This document shows, piece after piece, positions 50,803 through 59,297 of a stretch of DNA of 64,000 nucleotides. The notes below the pieces were generated by a model. The model had not been told where the DNA came from. It ran no database searches and was given only the letters and a program-made list of their open reading frames with translations. Where the stretch lies: positions 5,972-69,971 of the forward strand of contig CAZQNO010000008.1 in assembly GCA_964594775.1 (NCBI GenBank), in the 5' to 3' direction. This DNA comes from CAYFVU01 sp964594775. GTDB taxonomy: Bacteria > Spirochaetota > Spirochaetia > DSM-16054 > Sediminispirochaetaceae. A program made the position numbers and the translations under genes. The stretch's first letter is position 1. Each line of letters begins with the position of its first letter.

Positions 50803-52275
50803 CTATTCGACCGCTTTTTCCACGGGAAAAGGATTAATCTTGTCGTAGTGGGCACCGTCTTCGTGAATGTAGGGTCCGACGGGATTGTACACCCTCACCT
50901 CGAAGTGCAGATGGGGTCCCGTCGATTTACCCGTGTCTCCGATTAAGCCGATCTGCTCACCCGCCGATACCGTATCGCCTACTTCAATTTCCGGTTCATG
51001 CTCGAGGTGGGCGTAGTAGCTGGACCAGCCTTCGGCATTGGGCATTTGTTCCTTCACCGGTTCTGATAGAGGATGCTCGATTTCCAGATACCATCCATAG
51101 CGGTCGTCGAAACCCTTGGCTATTACCCTTCCTTCCTGTGCCGCAACTACCATGCCCGGCGGATTCCCTTCGCGGATTATTTTTCCGGCGTGGTTCACGT
51201 AGGAGATATTGCTCACGTTGATGATGTCTACGGCGAAGTGGGGGCTGACACCTCCCGTACCGAGGGGGTCTTCCCTTCTCTTCATGTAGCCGTCGGTTAT
51301 CCGGAAACCTCTGCCGTCGTTCGCCTCATCTTTGAGTTTTACGGGATAGTGCATGTGAGGAAAGATCGGTTCGAAACGGGAAAGGGGTATGACGGACTGC
51401 CGGTTGGTGGCAAGAAAAATACGGGCCTGATATTCCTCGGTCGGCAGACGGGACATCTCATAGAATATCTCGCTGTAGGACGTGGCCTGCTGTATGTTCT
51501 CGGCGATGAGCAGGTAGGCCTTTTTCCTCGAGGGGAGGTAGGAGGGAAGCTCTTCGGCCATCCTCTTTACATTGAGATAGACGTTGTGCCGGTCGAAATC
51601 GAAGCTCTTCTTGTTTTGTTCCAGATCGTTCATCAGGCGATAAATTTCGTCCTCGGTGTCGGTGATGAAGGTTTCGACCTGACTGTCCATCTGCCGGGAA
51701 TAGTCCCTCAGAGAGTCGGCCATTCTCCGCTCGATGGTCTGGACGCGGATTAGATGGATGCCGATGAGCAGAAGGGCCCCCATGGCAATAACCGCGGCGG
51801 TAAAGACGGGTGAGTAACGGGTGGCGAGACGGTGAAGCTTCGAAAAAACGCCGTTTCTGCGGATTCTTCCGTCGCTGGGAAGGTGGATGGACAGATTCTC
51901 CTTGGCATTGGCCGCGGTATCGGCGTAGTAGGGGCCCGAATGGGCCTGCAGAGCAAAAAGCACCTCGATCCGCCGCCGAAAATCCCTCAGATGCGCATCC
52001 ACATTGGCGTAGGAGACCGGTTTCCCCAGGTGTTCCAGCCCCGCGATGTGCCACTTATCCTTTTCCCGGCGGATGGTCCAGCTCCGGTAGACGATCTGTC
52101 CCCGCATCTCGGAACTGAATATCTCCTGCGCGAAGAGCTCATCCTTCGATATCCTCACCGCAGAGATGAAATAGGTCGCCGGGGTAATCTCGTCTATCGT
52201 ACAGCGGGCCGGTGGCGATGAGTAGGATGAATTGTCTCCGAGCCACTCTTCGAGGGCCCGTACCATGATGTCCAT
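50803..52275 (-). CDS. Membrane-anchored M23 metallopeptidase
   Basis: 490 residues. A span at about residues 154-178 separates a cytoplasmic-type head (1-150) from the periplasmic part, where a coiled coil (about 185-240) precedes the M23 LytM domain (about 385-485). Zn ligands are in HFAVDI, and TGPHLHFEVRVYNP has the HxH. It cleaves or activates cleavage of peptidoglycan cross-links. It follows the GGDEF-EAL gene by 24 bases on the same strand. The N-terminal head (TIDEITPATYFISAVRI) is unrecognised. Confidence 0.87.
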   Translation of the reverse strand: MDIMVRALEEWLGDNSSYSSPPARCTIDEITPATYFISAVRISKDELFAQEIFSSEMRGQIVYRSWTIRREKDKWHIAGLEHLGKPVSYANVDAHLRDFRRRIEVLFALQAHSGPYYADTAANAKENLSIHLPSDGRIRRNGVFSKLHRLATRYSPVFTAAVIAMGALLLIGIHLIRVQTIERRMADSLRDYSRQMDSQVETFITDTEDEIYRLMNDLEQNKKSFDFDRHNVYLNVKRMAEELPSYLPSRKKAYLLIAENIQQATSYSEIFYEMSRLPTEEYQARIFLATNRQSVIPLSRFEPIFPHMHYPVKLKDEANDGRGFRITDGYMKRREDPLGTGGVSPHFAVDIINVSNISYVNHAGKIIREGNPPGMVVAAQEGRVIAKGFDDRYGWYLEIEHPLSEPVKEQMPNAEGWSSYYAHLEHEPEIEVGDTVSAGEQIGLIGDTGKSTGPHLHFEVRVYNPVGPYIHEDGAHYDKINPFPVEKAVE

Positions 52276-52299
52276 GAGACAAATTTTAGAAGAAAACGG

Positions 52300-54297
52300 C
52301 TATTTTTTCAATGGGTCGTCGAGATAACCGAACAGCTCCTCAATGGGAAGGGGTTTGCTGTAGAAGTAGCCCTGTACGGCGTCGCAGCCGATGGATTTGA
52401 GGTACTCTACCTGTTCCCGTGTTTCGACTCCCTCCGCGACAACCCACATTCCGATGTTGTGTGCCATCGTTACCACCGCCTGTACGATGGCGCGGTCCCC
52501 GGGATCGTCCGGAAGGTCCTCGACGAAGGACTTGTCGATCTTTATCTCATGGGCGGTAAAGCGCTTTATGTAGGCGAGAGAGCTGTAGCCGGTGCCGAAA
52601 TCGTCTATCGAGATGCGGACCCCCGTTTCCTCTATCCCCTGCATCATATGGAGGGTCAAATCGACGTCGGAGACCGCCATGTTTTCCGTAATTTCCATGT
52701 AGATTCGGCCGGGGTCGACTTCCGTCTCCTTGAGAATACTGCCGATCTGTGCGACCAGCTCGGTATCCTGAAACTGTTTCGGCGAGAGATTCACCGACAT
52801 GAAGAGCTTCTCGTCTATGCGTTCGTGGAGGATCTTGAGATCACGGCACGCTCGGTCTATGATACGCCTGCCGAGGGGAAAGATGAGCCCCGTCTCCTCC
52901 ACGACGGGAATAAAGTCGGCCGGAGAGACGAGGTTTCCGTTTCGCTTCCATCGAATAAGTGCTTCGAAGCCGTAGGGCTTGTCGTTCTTCAGATCCACCT
53001 TCGGCTGATAGTGGAGAAGGAACTCGTTCGAGGTAAAACCCCGGTTCAGTGCCATTTCCAGTTCTATGCGCTTTTTCGCCTTCTCATGGAGAACCGGGTT
53101 GAACAGCGCGTAGCCGCCCTTCTCGTATTTTTTCGCCTGATACATGGCGAGGTCGGCGTTTTTCAGGAGGGTATCGGCGTCGGTGCCGTCGTCGGGGAAG
53201 AAGGTGACGCCGACGCTGGCGCTGGGGACCAGCTCGTGGTCCTCGATGCTCACCGGTTTGCCGATGACCGTCTTTACTCGTCCGATGATGTCTATAACAT
53301 CGTTCTGGGAATGAATGTTTACCTGCAGAAGAGCGAACTCGTCTCCGCCGAGACGGGCTATGGTGTCTTCCTCCCTGGTGCCTTCTTTCAGGCGCTCGCC
53401 GATGATCTTGAGATAGCGGTCGCCGAAATAGTGGCCGAGGCTGTCGTTGATCTTCTTGAAATCGTCGATGTCTAAGAGGAGTACGGCGATCTTCGTCTTG
53501 TTCCGACGGGCCGATGCAATGGCCTTGTCGAGGCGGTCGTAGAAGAGGAGCCTGTTGGGAAGGGTGGTGAGAGGATCGTAGTAGGTCTGGTGCTTCAGCT
53601 TTTCCTCGGTGTGCTTGATCCGGCTCATGTCGTGGAAGACCGCCACGTGCTTTTTCGTGTCGCTTCCCGCATCTTGGATCGAAGTAATGGAGAGCCACAC
53701 GGGTATCACCGCTCCGTCTTTTTTTCTGTTCCATATCTCGCCGGCCCATGTGCCTGTTTTCCGAATTTCTTCCCACATCTTGCGGTAGAATTCGGCGTCC
53801 TGATGCTCCGATTTGAGGATGCGGGGAGTGCTCCCGATCGTTTCGCCGGCATCGAAGCCGGTGATGGTGGTGAAGGCGGGGTTTATCCGTTCAATCTTTC
53901 CCTTCGTATCGGCGACGAAGATACCCTCGCTCGTGTTCTCTATTATGCTGGTCGAGAGATGGAGAAGGGCCTCGTACTTCTTCTGCAGCGTTACTTCCTG
54001 CCAGAAGAGGAACACCGAATCGGTGCGGGAGGCCTGCGAGGAGAGGATGTGGTAGAAGCTTTCCTCTATGCGGACCTCGAAAACGGTGCCGCTTGAGAAG
54101 GCGGGAAGGAGCTTTTCCATGAGCCATGAGGGGAGAAACCCGCCGCTGGGGATCTGAGAGCTTTCTAAAAGCGTTTTAGCCGACGTGTTCGCATAGAAAA
54201 TGCGCCCGTTCGAGCCGATCCGCATAACCGGGTTGGGGTTTTCTTCGGGAAACGTTGCGAGTATCTCCAATTCTTCTTGGGTAACTTCACTCTTCAT
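52300..54297 (-). CDS. PAS-PAS-GGDEF-EAL c-di-GMP turnover protein
   Basis: 665 residues. Two PAS units are seen (about 8-105 and 110-230, the second with IERINPAFTTITGFDAGETI and a PAC tail). GGDEF domain about 240-400 with intact RLGGDEFALL and YDPLTTLPNRLLFYDRL. EAL domain about 405-655 with GFEALIRWKR, ITENMAVSDVDL and IDDFGTGYSSLAYIKRF. Both active-site motifs are intact, so both synthesis and hydrolysis are possible. No membrane span, so it senses a soluble or redox signal through PAS. Its start may be nearly leaderless. Confidence 0.94.
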   Translation of the reverse strand: MKSEVTQEELEILATFPEENPNPVMRIGSNGRIFYANTSAKTLLESSQIPSGGFLPSWLMEKLLPAFSSGTVFEVRIEESFYHILSSQASRTDSVFLFWQEVTLQKKYEALLHLSTSIIENTSEGIFVADTKGKIERINPAFTTITGFDAGETIGSTPRILKSEHQDAEFYRKMWEEIRKTGTWAGEIWNRKKDGAVIPVWLSITSIQDAGSDTKKHVAVFHDMSRIKHTEEKLKHQTYYDPLTTLPNRLLFYDRLDKAIASARRNKTKIAVLLLDIDDFKKINDSLGHYFGDRYLKIIGERLKEGTREEDTIARLGGDEFALLQVNIHSQNDVIDIIGRVKTVIGKPVSIEDHELVPSASVGVTFFPDDGTDADTLLKNADLAMYQAKKYEKGGYALFNPVLHEKAKKRIELEMALNRGFTSNEFLLHYQPKVDLKNDKPYGFEALIRWKRNGNLVSPADFIPVVEETGLIFPLGRRIIDRACRDLKILHERIDEKLFMSVNLSPKQFQDTELVAQIGSILKETEVDPGRIYMEITENMAVSDVDLTLHMMQGIEETGVRISIDDFGTGYSSLAYIKRFTAHEIKIDKSFVEDLPDDPGDRAIVQAVVTMAHNIGMWVVAEGVETREQVEYLKSIGCDAVQGYFYSKPLPIEELFGYLDDPLKK

Positions 54298-54354
54298 ATT
54301 ACTTTATAGTATGATATATTTTTAAGCGGCTGTCCAATCGTAAGGAGAAAAGGC

Positions 54355-55376
54355 TTGATACAAAACGAACGAGTGCATGTCTTGTCGCAAGGCACGGCCG
54401 GCGGCGCTGCCGGCGGGGCTGCCGGCGGCGCGAATGAGGGCAGCTGCGTCCTCTACTGGATGCNNNNNNNNNNNNNNNNNNNNNNNNNNNNNNNNNNNNN
54501 NNNNNNNNNNNNNNNNNNNNNNNNNNNNNNNNNNNNNNNNNNNNNNNNNNNNNNNNNNNNNNNGCCGGCCCGCACACAGGCCCGGCCGAAAACACCGACG
54601 ACATAGACGGACTCCTGGCAAAAATAGCCCCCGATCCCTCGGTCGGTCCCGCTGCCGGTTTTCCCGGCGGGGAGGAGGAGGCGCAGCGGCGTCTGGAACT
54701 CTTTATCGAGAGGGACCTGCAGCACTTCGATGAACTGCGCAATAATCCGGCGGAGGATCATAGCTCCGGGCTCAGCCCCTACCTCCACTTCGGGCAGATA
54801 AGTCCCCTCACCATCGCTCTGGCGGCCCTCGAACGAAAGGACATTCCGACGGAGGGATTTCTCGAGGAGCTGGTGGTCCGCCGGGAGCTGGCATTCAATT
54901 TCACCTGGTACGACAGCGCCTACGACCGGCTCGAATGCCTCCCTCGATGGGCCCGGGAGAGCTTGGAGGTTCATGAGGCGGACATGAGAGAGCCGGAGTA
55001 CTCTCTTGCGCAGCTCGAGGCCGCCGATACCTACGATCCTTACTGGAATGCTGCTCAGAAAGAACTGGTGACTACGGGGAAAATGCACGGCTACCTGCGG
55101 ATGTACTGGGGAAAGAAGATTCTCGAATGGGCGCCGACGGTAAGGGAGGCTTTTCAGTGGGCCCTCTCCCTCAACAACCGCTACGCTTTGGACGGAAGGG
55201 ACCCCAACAGCTACGCCGGAATAGCTTGGTGCTTCGGCAAGCACGACCGGGCCTGGACGGAGCGGAAGATCTTCGGCAAGGTCCGCTACATGAACGACCG
55301 GGGACTCGAGCGAAAGTTCAAGATCGCCGAGTATGTGAGGCGGGTGGAGGAACTTAGCCGCCTCGCCCCTTTGTGA
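54355..55376 (+). CDS. phr: Class II CPD photolyase, interrupted by an assembly gap
   Basis: Before the gap a TTG start (AAGGAG upstream) gives NERVHVLSQG, an Ala/Gly repeat and VLYWM, the class II N-terminus. After 100 N, the frame from 54564 codes for the FAD-binding C-terminal part: GLSPYLHFGQISP, FNFTWYD, WNAAQKELVTTGKMHGYLR, RYALDGRDPNSYAGIAW, TERKIFGKVRYM. It repairs cyclobutane pyrimidine dimers using light. About 190 residues seem to be absent, and the frames do not match for 100 bases, so the gap length is a placeholder. The 3' end overlaps the small gene on the other strand. Confidence 0.9.
54399..54432 (+). repeat. GC-rich 12-bp tandem repeat beside the first assembly gap
   Basis: Nearly three copies of a GCCGGCGGCGCT-type unit give an Ala-Gly-Gly-Ala run at the photolyase N-terminus. 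It ends about 30 bases before the N run at 54464 and may be the reason the assembly broke. Confidence 0.6.
54464..54563. other. Assembly gap of 100 N
   Basis: Exactly 100 N, a usual scaffold placeholder. The two photolyase parts on both sides are out of frame with that size; an intact gene requires a true length that leaves remainder 2 on division by 3. Confidence 0.98.
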
Positions 55377-55629
55377 TCTTTTCCTTCTCCTCTTTCTCCC
55401 ACCTCGCCAGGTATTGCTGATAGGCGGCGATGGTAGCCTCGCTGCTAATGTTGCCTACCTCTCCCCGGCCTGCCCAGTCGTTGCCCTGATTCACGTACTC
55501 GGCCTCCAGCATTCCCTTGAGCTTCTCCAAATTGAAGCCCGGATCGTGGGCGCGAAGCTGCTTTAGGTGATGCATCGTCTGATCGAATATCTCGTCGAAT
55601 CGTCGTTCTTCCCAATCTCTCAGTGACAT
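55354..55629 (-). CDS. Small soluble protein of unknown function (91 residues)
   Basis: Charged helical protein starting MSLRDWEERRFDEIFDQTM, with AAYQQYLARWEKEE near the end; no family recognised. ATG 55629 lies after GAGAG, and a promoter is visible upstream (TTGCCT/TATACT). Its last 23 bases overlap the end of the photolyase gene on the other strand. Confidence 0.65.
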   Translation of the reverse strand: MSLRDWEERRFDEIFDQTMHHLKQLRAHDPGFNLEKLKGMLEAEYVNQGNDWAGRGEVGNISSEATIAAYQQYLARWEKEEKEKITKGRGG

Positions 55630-55667
55630 TATCTCTCTACTCTCTTTCCACGGCTTGTTTTCCCATA

Positions 55668-55696
55668 GTATACTCACAGTTCTTCGGAGAGGCAAA
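55668..55696 (-). promoter_or_regulatory. Promoter of the 91-residue protein gene
   Basis: On the - strand TTGCCT (55691-55696) and TATACT (55668-55673) have 17-base spacing. The AGTATACT element is palindromic, so the same TATACT also reads on the + strand ahead of the MATE-like gene. Confidence 0.5.
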
Positions 55697-55698
55697 GA

Positions 55699-57003
55699 TT
55701 GGACATCAGTAAAGAGACCATTACCATAAAAAAAATTCTGCTCCTATGGTTTCCTCTGGCGGTCATGTGGATATTCATGGCCGTCGAGCAGCCCGGAGTG
55801 AATGCGGTCATTGCACGCCTCAGTAATCCCACATTGAATCTGGCCGCTTACGGGGTCATGTTCCCCATAGCTCTCATCATAGAGGCGCCGATCATCCAGA
55901 TGCTCGCCGCGGCGACCGCTCTTACCGACGGAATAGGAAACTACAGCCGACTGCTGCGCTTCATGCACAAGTGGGCCCTGGGATTGACCGCCGTTCATCT
56001 TCTCGTGGTAATCACCCCCATCTATTCGCTGCTGGTAGGCGATCTTCTGGGTGTTCCGGAAGAGATAATCGGCACGAGCCGCAATGCCTTTTTTATCATG
56101 CTTCCCTGGACGCCTAGCATTGGATATCGGCGGCTCTGGCAGGGAGTGCTTATTCGGCACGGAAAGACGAAGGAAATCAGCTACATCATGTTTATTCGTC
56201 TTGCCGTGACCCTCGGCAGTCTCTACTTTGCCTACCGGATCGGCTGGGACAGAGGAGCCTATGTGGGGGCCGGCGCCCTCGTTATGGGGGTGATTGCCGG
56301 AATGCTTTCCGCCTACTTTTTTTCCCGTCCGGTCGTCCGTGGTTTGGGAGAAGAGGATCCGGAGAAGGTCATCTCCGGCAGCGAGCTCTTAAAGTTTTAC
56401 ATTCCCCTCATTCTCACCAGTCTTATTACCTTTCTTGCCCGGCCGATGCTCAACTTCGGAATCGCCAGAGCTGCAATGCCCCTCGTTTCCTTGGCGGTCT
56501 GGCCGGTAGTCTTGAGCGTGATGTTTATCTTTCGCTCTCTTTCTCTCGCCTATCAGGAGGTGGTCGTGGCCCTGCTTAAGGAGGAGACGGATGTGCGGCT
56601 GCTGCGCAGATTCGCCGGCCTCTTGGCGCTCATCTCCGGATCTCTCTTTCTCGCCTTCGTGCTCTCGCCGGCGGGCTACTTCTGGTTCGACAAGGCGGCG
56701 GGGCTGCCGGGTGAGCTTCTTCCCCATGCTATGGTCCCCGCTCTCATCGTCACCACCCTGCCCGTTTTTTCGGCCTTCATCTCCTGGTTTCGCGGGCTGC
56801 TGATCTACCGGGGACAGACGGTGAAAATCGCCCAGGCGGTGATTGTGAATACCACCAGTCTCTTTCTCATCGTGTACTTTGGCCCGCTTTTTTTCGAAAT
56901 AAGCGGGGTGAATCTCGCCGCCGGCGCATTCAGCCTTTCTCTTCTTTTCGAATTGATTTTTCTTCTTGTGGTGACGAGGCGGCAGAAGAGTTTCTTCAAA
57001 TAG
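55699..57003 (+). CDS. MATE-like multidrug/polysaccharide exporter family membrane protein
   Basis: 434 residues with about twelve predicted spans. The overall layout (two related halves of six spans, LWFPLAVMWIFMAVEQPGV at the start and FYIPLILTSLITFLARPMLN at the start of the second half) suits the MATE/MOP superfamily. The conserved residues of typical NorM proteins are not obvious, so the substrate is unknown. TTG 55699 has GGAGAGG upstream. It is separated from the FAH-family gene by 36 bases that carry that gene's promoter. Confidence 0.75.
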   Translation: MDISKETITIKKILLLWFPLAVMWIFMAVEQPGVNAVIARLSNPTLNLAAYGVMFPIALIIEAPIIQMLAAATALTDGIGNYSRLLRFMHKWALGLTAVHLLVVITPIYSLLVGDLLGVPEEIIGTSRNAFFIMLPWTPSIGYRRLWQGVLIRHGKTKEISYIMFIRLAVTLGSLYFAYRIGWDRGAYVGAGALVMGVIAGMLSAYFFSRPVVRGLGEEDPEKVISGSELLKFYIPLILTSLITFLARPMLNFGIARAAMPLVSLAVWPVVLSVMFIFRSLSLAYQEVVVALLKEETDVRLLRRFAGLLALISGSLFLAFVLSPAGYFWFDKAAGLPGELLPHAMVPALIVTTLPVFSAFISWFRGLLIYRGQTVKIAQAVIVNTTSLFLIVYFGPLFFEISGVNLAAGAFSLSLLFELIFLLVVTRRQKSFFK

Positions 57004-57004
57004 G

Positions 57005-57033
57005 ATGACAAAATAAGCACGCACGAGTAGAAT
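57005..57033 (+). promoter_or_regulatory. Candidate leaderless promoter of the FAH-family gene
   Basis: ATGACA at 57005-57010 and TAGAAT at 57028-57033 are 17 bases apart. The -10 box ends six bases before ATG 57040; no Shine-Dalgarno sequence. Confidence 0.55.
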
Positions 57034-57039
57034 GCCGCT

Positions 57040-57750
57040 ATGATTACCTTACCTATAGCCGATAGCAGTGAAACCTCTACGGTTTCTCCTTCAAAAATTA
57101 TTGCCCTCGGGCTCAACTACATGGATCACGTGCAGGAACGGGGAGTTTTAGAGAAGGGGGCAAGCGCCGATGAAGCTCCTTCCGAACCGGTTCTCTTCGC
57201 AAAGACCCCCAACGTGCTGATCGGCCCCGATGAAGCGATCATCATCCCCGCCTTTCTCGACGAGTACGGTTTCGATGACATGCGGGTGGATTACGAGGCG
57301 GAGCTCGCCGTGGTCATAGGGAAGCGCTGTTCCCGGGTTTCTGAGGAAGAGGCCCTGGACTATGTCTTCGGCTATACCTGCATGAACGATGTCAGCCAGC
57401 GCAACCTGCAGCGGGGTGACCGTTCGGGCTGGTTCCGGGGCAAGAGTCTCGACACCTTCGGCCCCGTCGGGCCCCGGATAGTGCCGGCGGCGCTGCTGCC
57501 GGACCCGCAGACCCTCGATATCCGCTGTCGTCTCAACGGAAAAACGGTGCAGGAGTCCAATACCCGCCATATGATCTTTTCTGTTGCCCGCTCCATTGCC
57601 TTTATTTCCAAACAGATATGCCTGGAGCCCGGCGACATCATCGCCACCGGCACTCCCAGCGGCGTCGGGCGCATCAGCGGTGGAGACGTGGTGGAGGTCG
57701 AAGTCGAAGGCATAGGGGTCCTGAAAAACCCCGTAGTCAAAGAGGCCTAA
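57040..57750 (+). CDS. Fumarylacetoacetate hydrolase family protein
   Basis: 236 residues, the C-terminal FAH catalytic fold. Recognised parts are IALGLNYMDHVQERG, the metal-binding Glu in VDYEAELAVVIGKR and Asp-containing FGYTCMNDVSQRN, then GKSLDTFGPVGP and ATGTPSGVG. FAH proteins hydrolyse or decarboxylate acylpyruvates or oxaloacetate-type substrates; the exact one is unknown. It seems to be expressed leaderless, separate from the transporter upstream. Confidence 0.93.
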   Translation: MITLPIADSSETSTVSPSKIIALGLNYMDHVQERGVLEKGASADEAPSEPVLFAKTPNVLIGPDEAIIIPAFLDEYGFDDMRVDYEAELAVVIGKRCSRVSEEEALDYVFGYTCMNDVSQRNLQRGDRSGWFRGKSLDTFGPVGPRIVPAALLPDPQTLDIRCRLNGKTVQESNTRHMIFSVARSIAFISKQICLEPGDIIATGTPSGVGRISGGDVVEVEVEGIGVLKNPVVKEA

Positions 57751-57853
57751 TAACCGCCCGCCCGGCCGCTGTCCCTCTTTTCCCTGTCTGCTCAGCTTTC
57801 GCTGCTCTCTAATGCCCGCAGCCCTTTTTCAATTTTTCGAATTCTCGTGTCCA

Positions 57854-57892
57854 TCTGGGTCATCCTGAATTCTATTGAATTGAGGACCCAGA
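57854..57892. terminator. Imperfect hairpin between convergent FAH and DUF401 genes
   Basis: TCTGGGTC (57854-57861) pairs with GACCCAGA (57885-57892); inside, TCCT/AGGA and AATT/AATT extend the stem with small bulges. It lies 9 bases from the DUF401 stop and can serve both converging transcripts. Confidence 0.5.
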
Positions 57893-57900
57893 AAAGTTTA

Positions 57901-59163
57901 TTAAAAGAGGAGAAGTTGTGAAATGAGCAGGGAGACACCCATCATTACCAGCGAAGGAGGAATGAGAGAAATAATACTCTTCTCGAGGCTGCTGCCGAAG
58001 TATTCACAGGTCACGATGAGGCAGACATGTATGGGCGAAAGCATCGTTCCGCTGAAGCCGAAGGGATAGGCGAGGGCAAGGCCGCCGAGCAGCTGCCACA
58101 TCGTCGGGTCCGGACCTATGAGATTGAAGATGATGGGGAAGGCCGCTCCGACGAAACCGACGGAAATGCCTGTGGTAAAACCGCTCAAGAAGGTAATGAT
58201 GATCATGAGGAGGAGGATTGGTATGCCCATTTGGTGGAGCTCGGTCCGCATCTGTTCCATCAGCAGGGTGCCCCCGGGAAGGCGAGCTTCGATAAAGGCG
58301 CCGTAGATCCGTATCAGCACGACGATGAAGACCATGTTCAACAGCCTTCGGCTGAAGATGATCTTCATCCAATCGGCAGCGGGAACGGGCCGTTGGAGGG
58401 CAAGGGTGAGGATGGCGACGAAGATTCCCACGACCATGGGAAGATACTTGCTGATCCGGTGAATTGCAGGGAAGAAGACCATGATCACGGCATAGACCGC
58501 GATAACGATGAGGATGGGGCTCAGCAGCTTGAGTATGTGGTGTTCTCCCCGTCTTCCCTCGGAAGGAGAGATATGAACGCCGCGCAGGATAAAAAAGTAG
58601 CCGGCTAGTGCCATAGCTCCGGCAAGAGGAATTCCGACGATAAAGATTTGCCAGATTTCCAGGCCGGCGATATCGGCAGCCAGGATCATTCCCGGAAAGA
58701 GGGGCCAGGTGTACTCCCAAATGTGGCGAAACCAGTAGTTAATACGGGTCTTCTCCAGCGGCGTGAGCTCCTTCTTTTCGTCTACATCGTCGACGAGGGG
58801 GGCGGAGAAGAGAGCGCCGCCGGGCATGGGCAGAAGACCTATCACCGCCGGAAGGGCCGCGAGGGCCATTTTGGGAGGAAGGAGAAAGCGGATATTTGTA
58901 ACCAAATCCCGCATGATCCTCGTTTTGTCCATCAGGCTGGAGAGCCAAATCACCAGGGTCACCACGAGGAGAAGGAAGCCGTTGTCCTTGCTGAAGAAAC
59001 GCTCCCAGGCGATGATAACAATTCCCTGCGGCGAATGGCCCGACCACAGGGCCAAGATGAGGGTAGCCGATACGATTGCAAGGGGGAGGTTCCTGCTGAG
59101 CCGGTTTACCGTCAGGATCGCCATGAGAGAGATGAAAATTTTCACGATTATCGGTACGCCCAT
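57901..59163 (-). CDS. DUF401 family integral membrane protein
   Basis: 420 residues with about ten to eleven predicted spans. GLLPMPGGALFSAPLVDD near residue 120 and WPLFPGMILAADIAG match the DUF401 family, thought to be ion- or organic-acid transporters; LSGFTTGISVGFVGAAFPI and FGFSGTMLSPIHVCLI near the end are typical of this permease group. ATG 59163 has no ribosome site; a TATACT box lies eight bases upstream, so it is nearly leaderless. A longer frame to 59256 crosses that box. Confidence 0.82.
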   Translation of the reverse strand: MGVPIIVKIFISLMAILTVNRLSRNLPLAIVSATLILALWSGHSPQGIVIIAWERFFSKDNGFLLLVVTLVIWLSSLMDKTRIMRDLVTNIRFLLPPKMALAALPAVIGLLPMPGGALFSAPLVDDVDEKKELTPLEKTRINYWFRHIWEYTWPLFPGMILAADIAGLEIWQIFIVGIPLAGAMALAGYFFILRGVHISPSEGRRGEHHILKLLSPILIVIAVYAVIMVFFPAIHRISKYLPMVVGIFVAILTLALQRPVPAADWMKIIFSRRLLNMVFIVVLIRIYGAFIEARLPGGTLLMEQMRTELHQMGIPILLLMIIITFLSGFTTGISVGFVGAAFPIIFNLIGPDPTMWQLLGGLALAYPFGFSGTMLSPIHVCLIVTCEYFGSSLEKSIISLIPPSLVMMGVSLLISQLLLF

Positions 59164-59228
59164 GACGGCTAAGTATACGGGTTTTTCTTGAAAAACACTA
59201 TAGGTACGGCAATTCTTGTATACGGCGC

Positions 59229-59257
59229 TTGACGAGATCGGCAAAAAAGAGTACATT
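59229..59257 (+). promoter_or_regulatory. Promoter of the fur operon
   Basis: TTGACG (59229-59234) and TACATT (59252-59257) with 17-base spacing. The Fur box begins seven bases after the -10 box, at the predicted transcription start. Confidence 0.6.
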
Positions 59258-59263
59258 CTAATT

Positions 59264-59282
59264 GATAATGATTATCATTACC
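59264..59282. promoter_or_regulatory. Fur box
   Basis: The 19 bases match the classical Fur consensus (GATAATGATAATCATTATC) in 17 positions. The site covers the predicted transcription start, so the encoded Fur-family protein is probably its own repressor and controls the downstream Fe-S cluster genes. Confidence 0.8.
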
Positions 59283-59297
59283 GTTTTTGGAGGTGTG

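Noticed and set aside
54299..55244. Several frames on both strands that run through the 100 N at 54464
   Set aside because: They are produced by reading the N run as open; only the photolyase pieces have family motifs.
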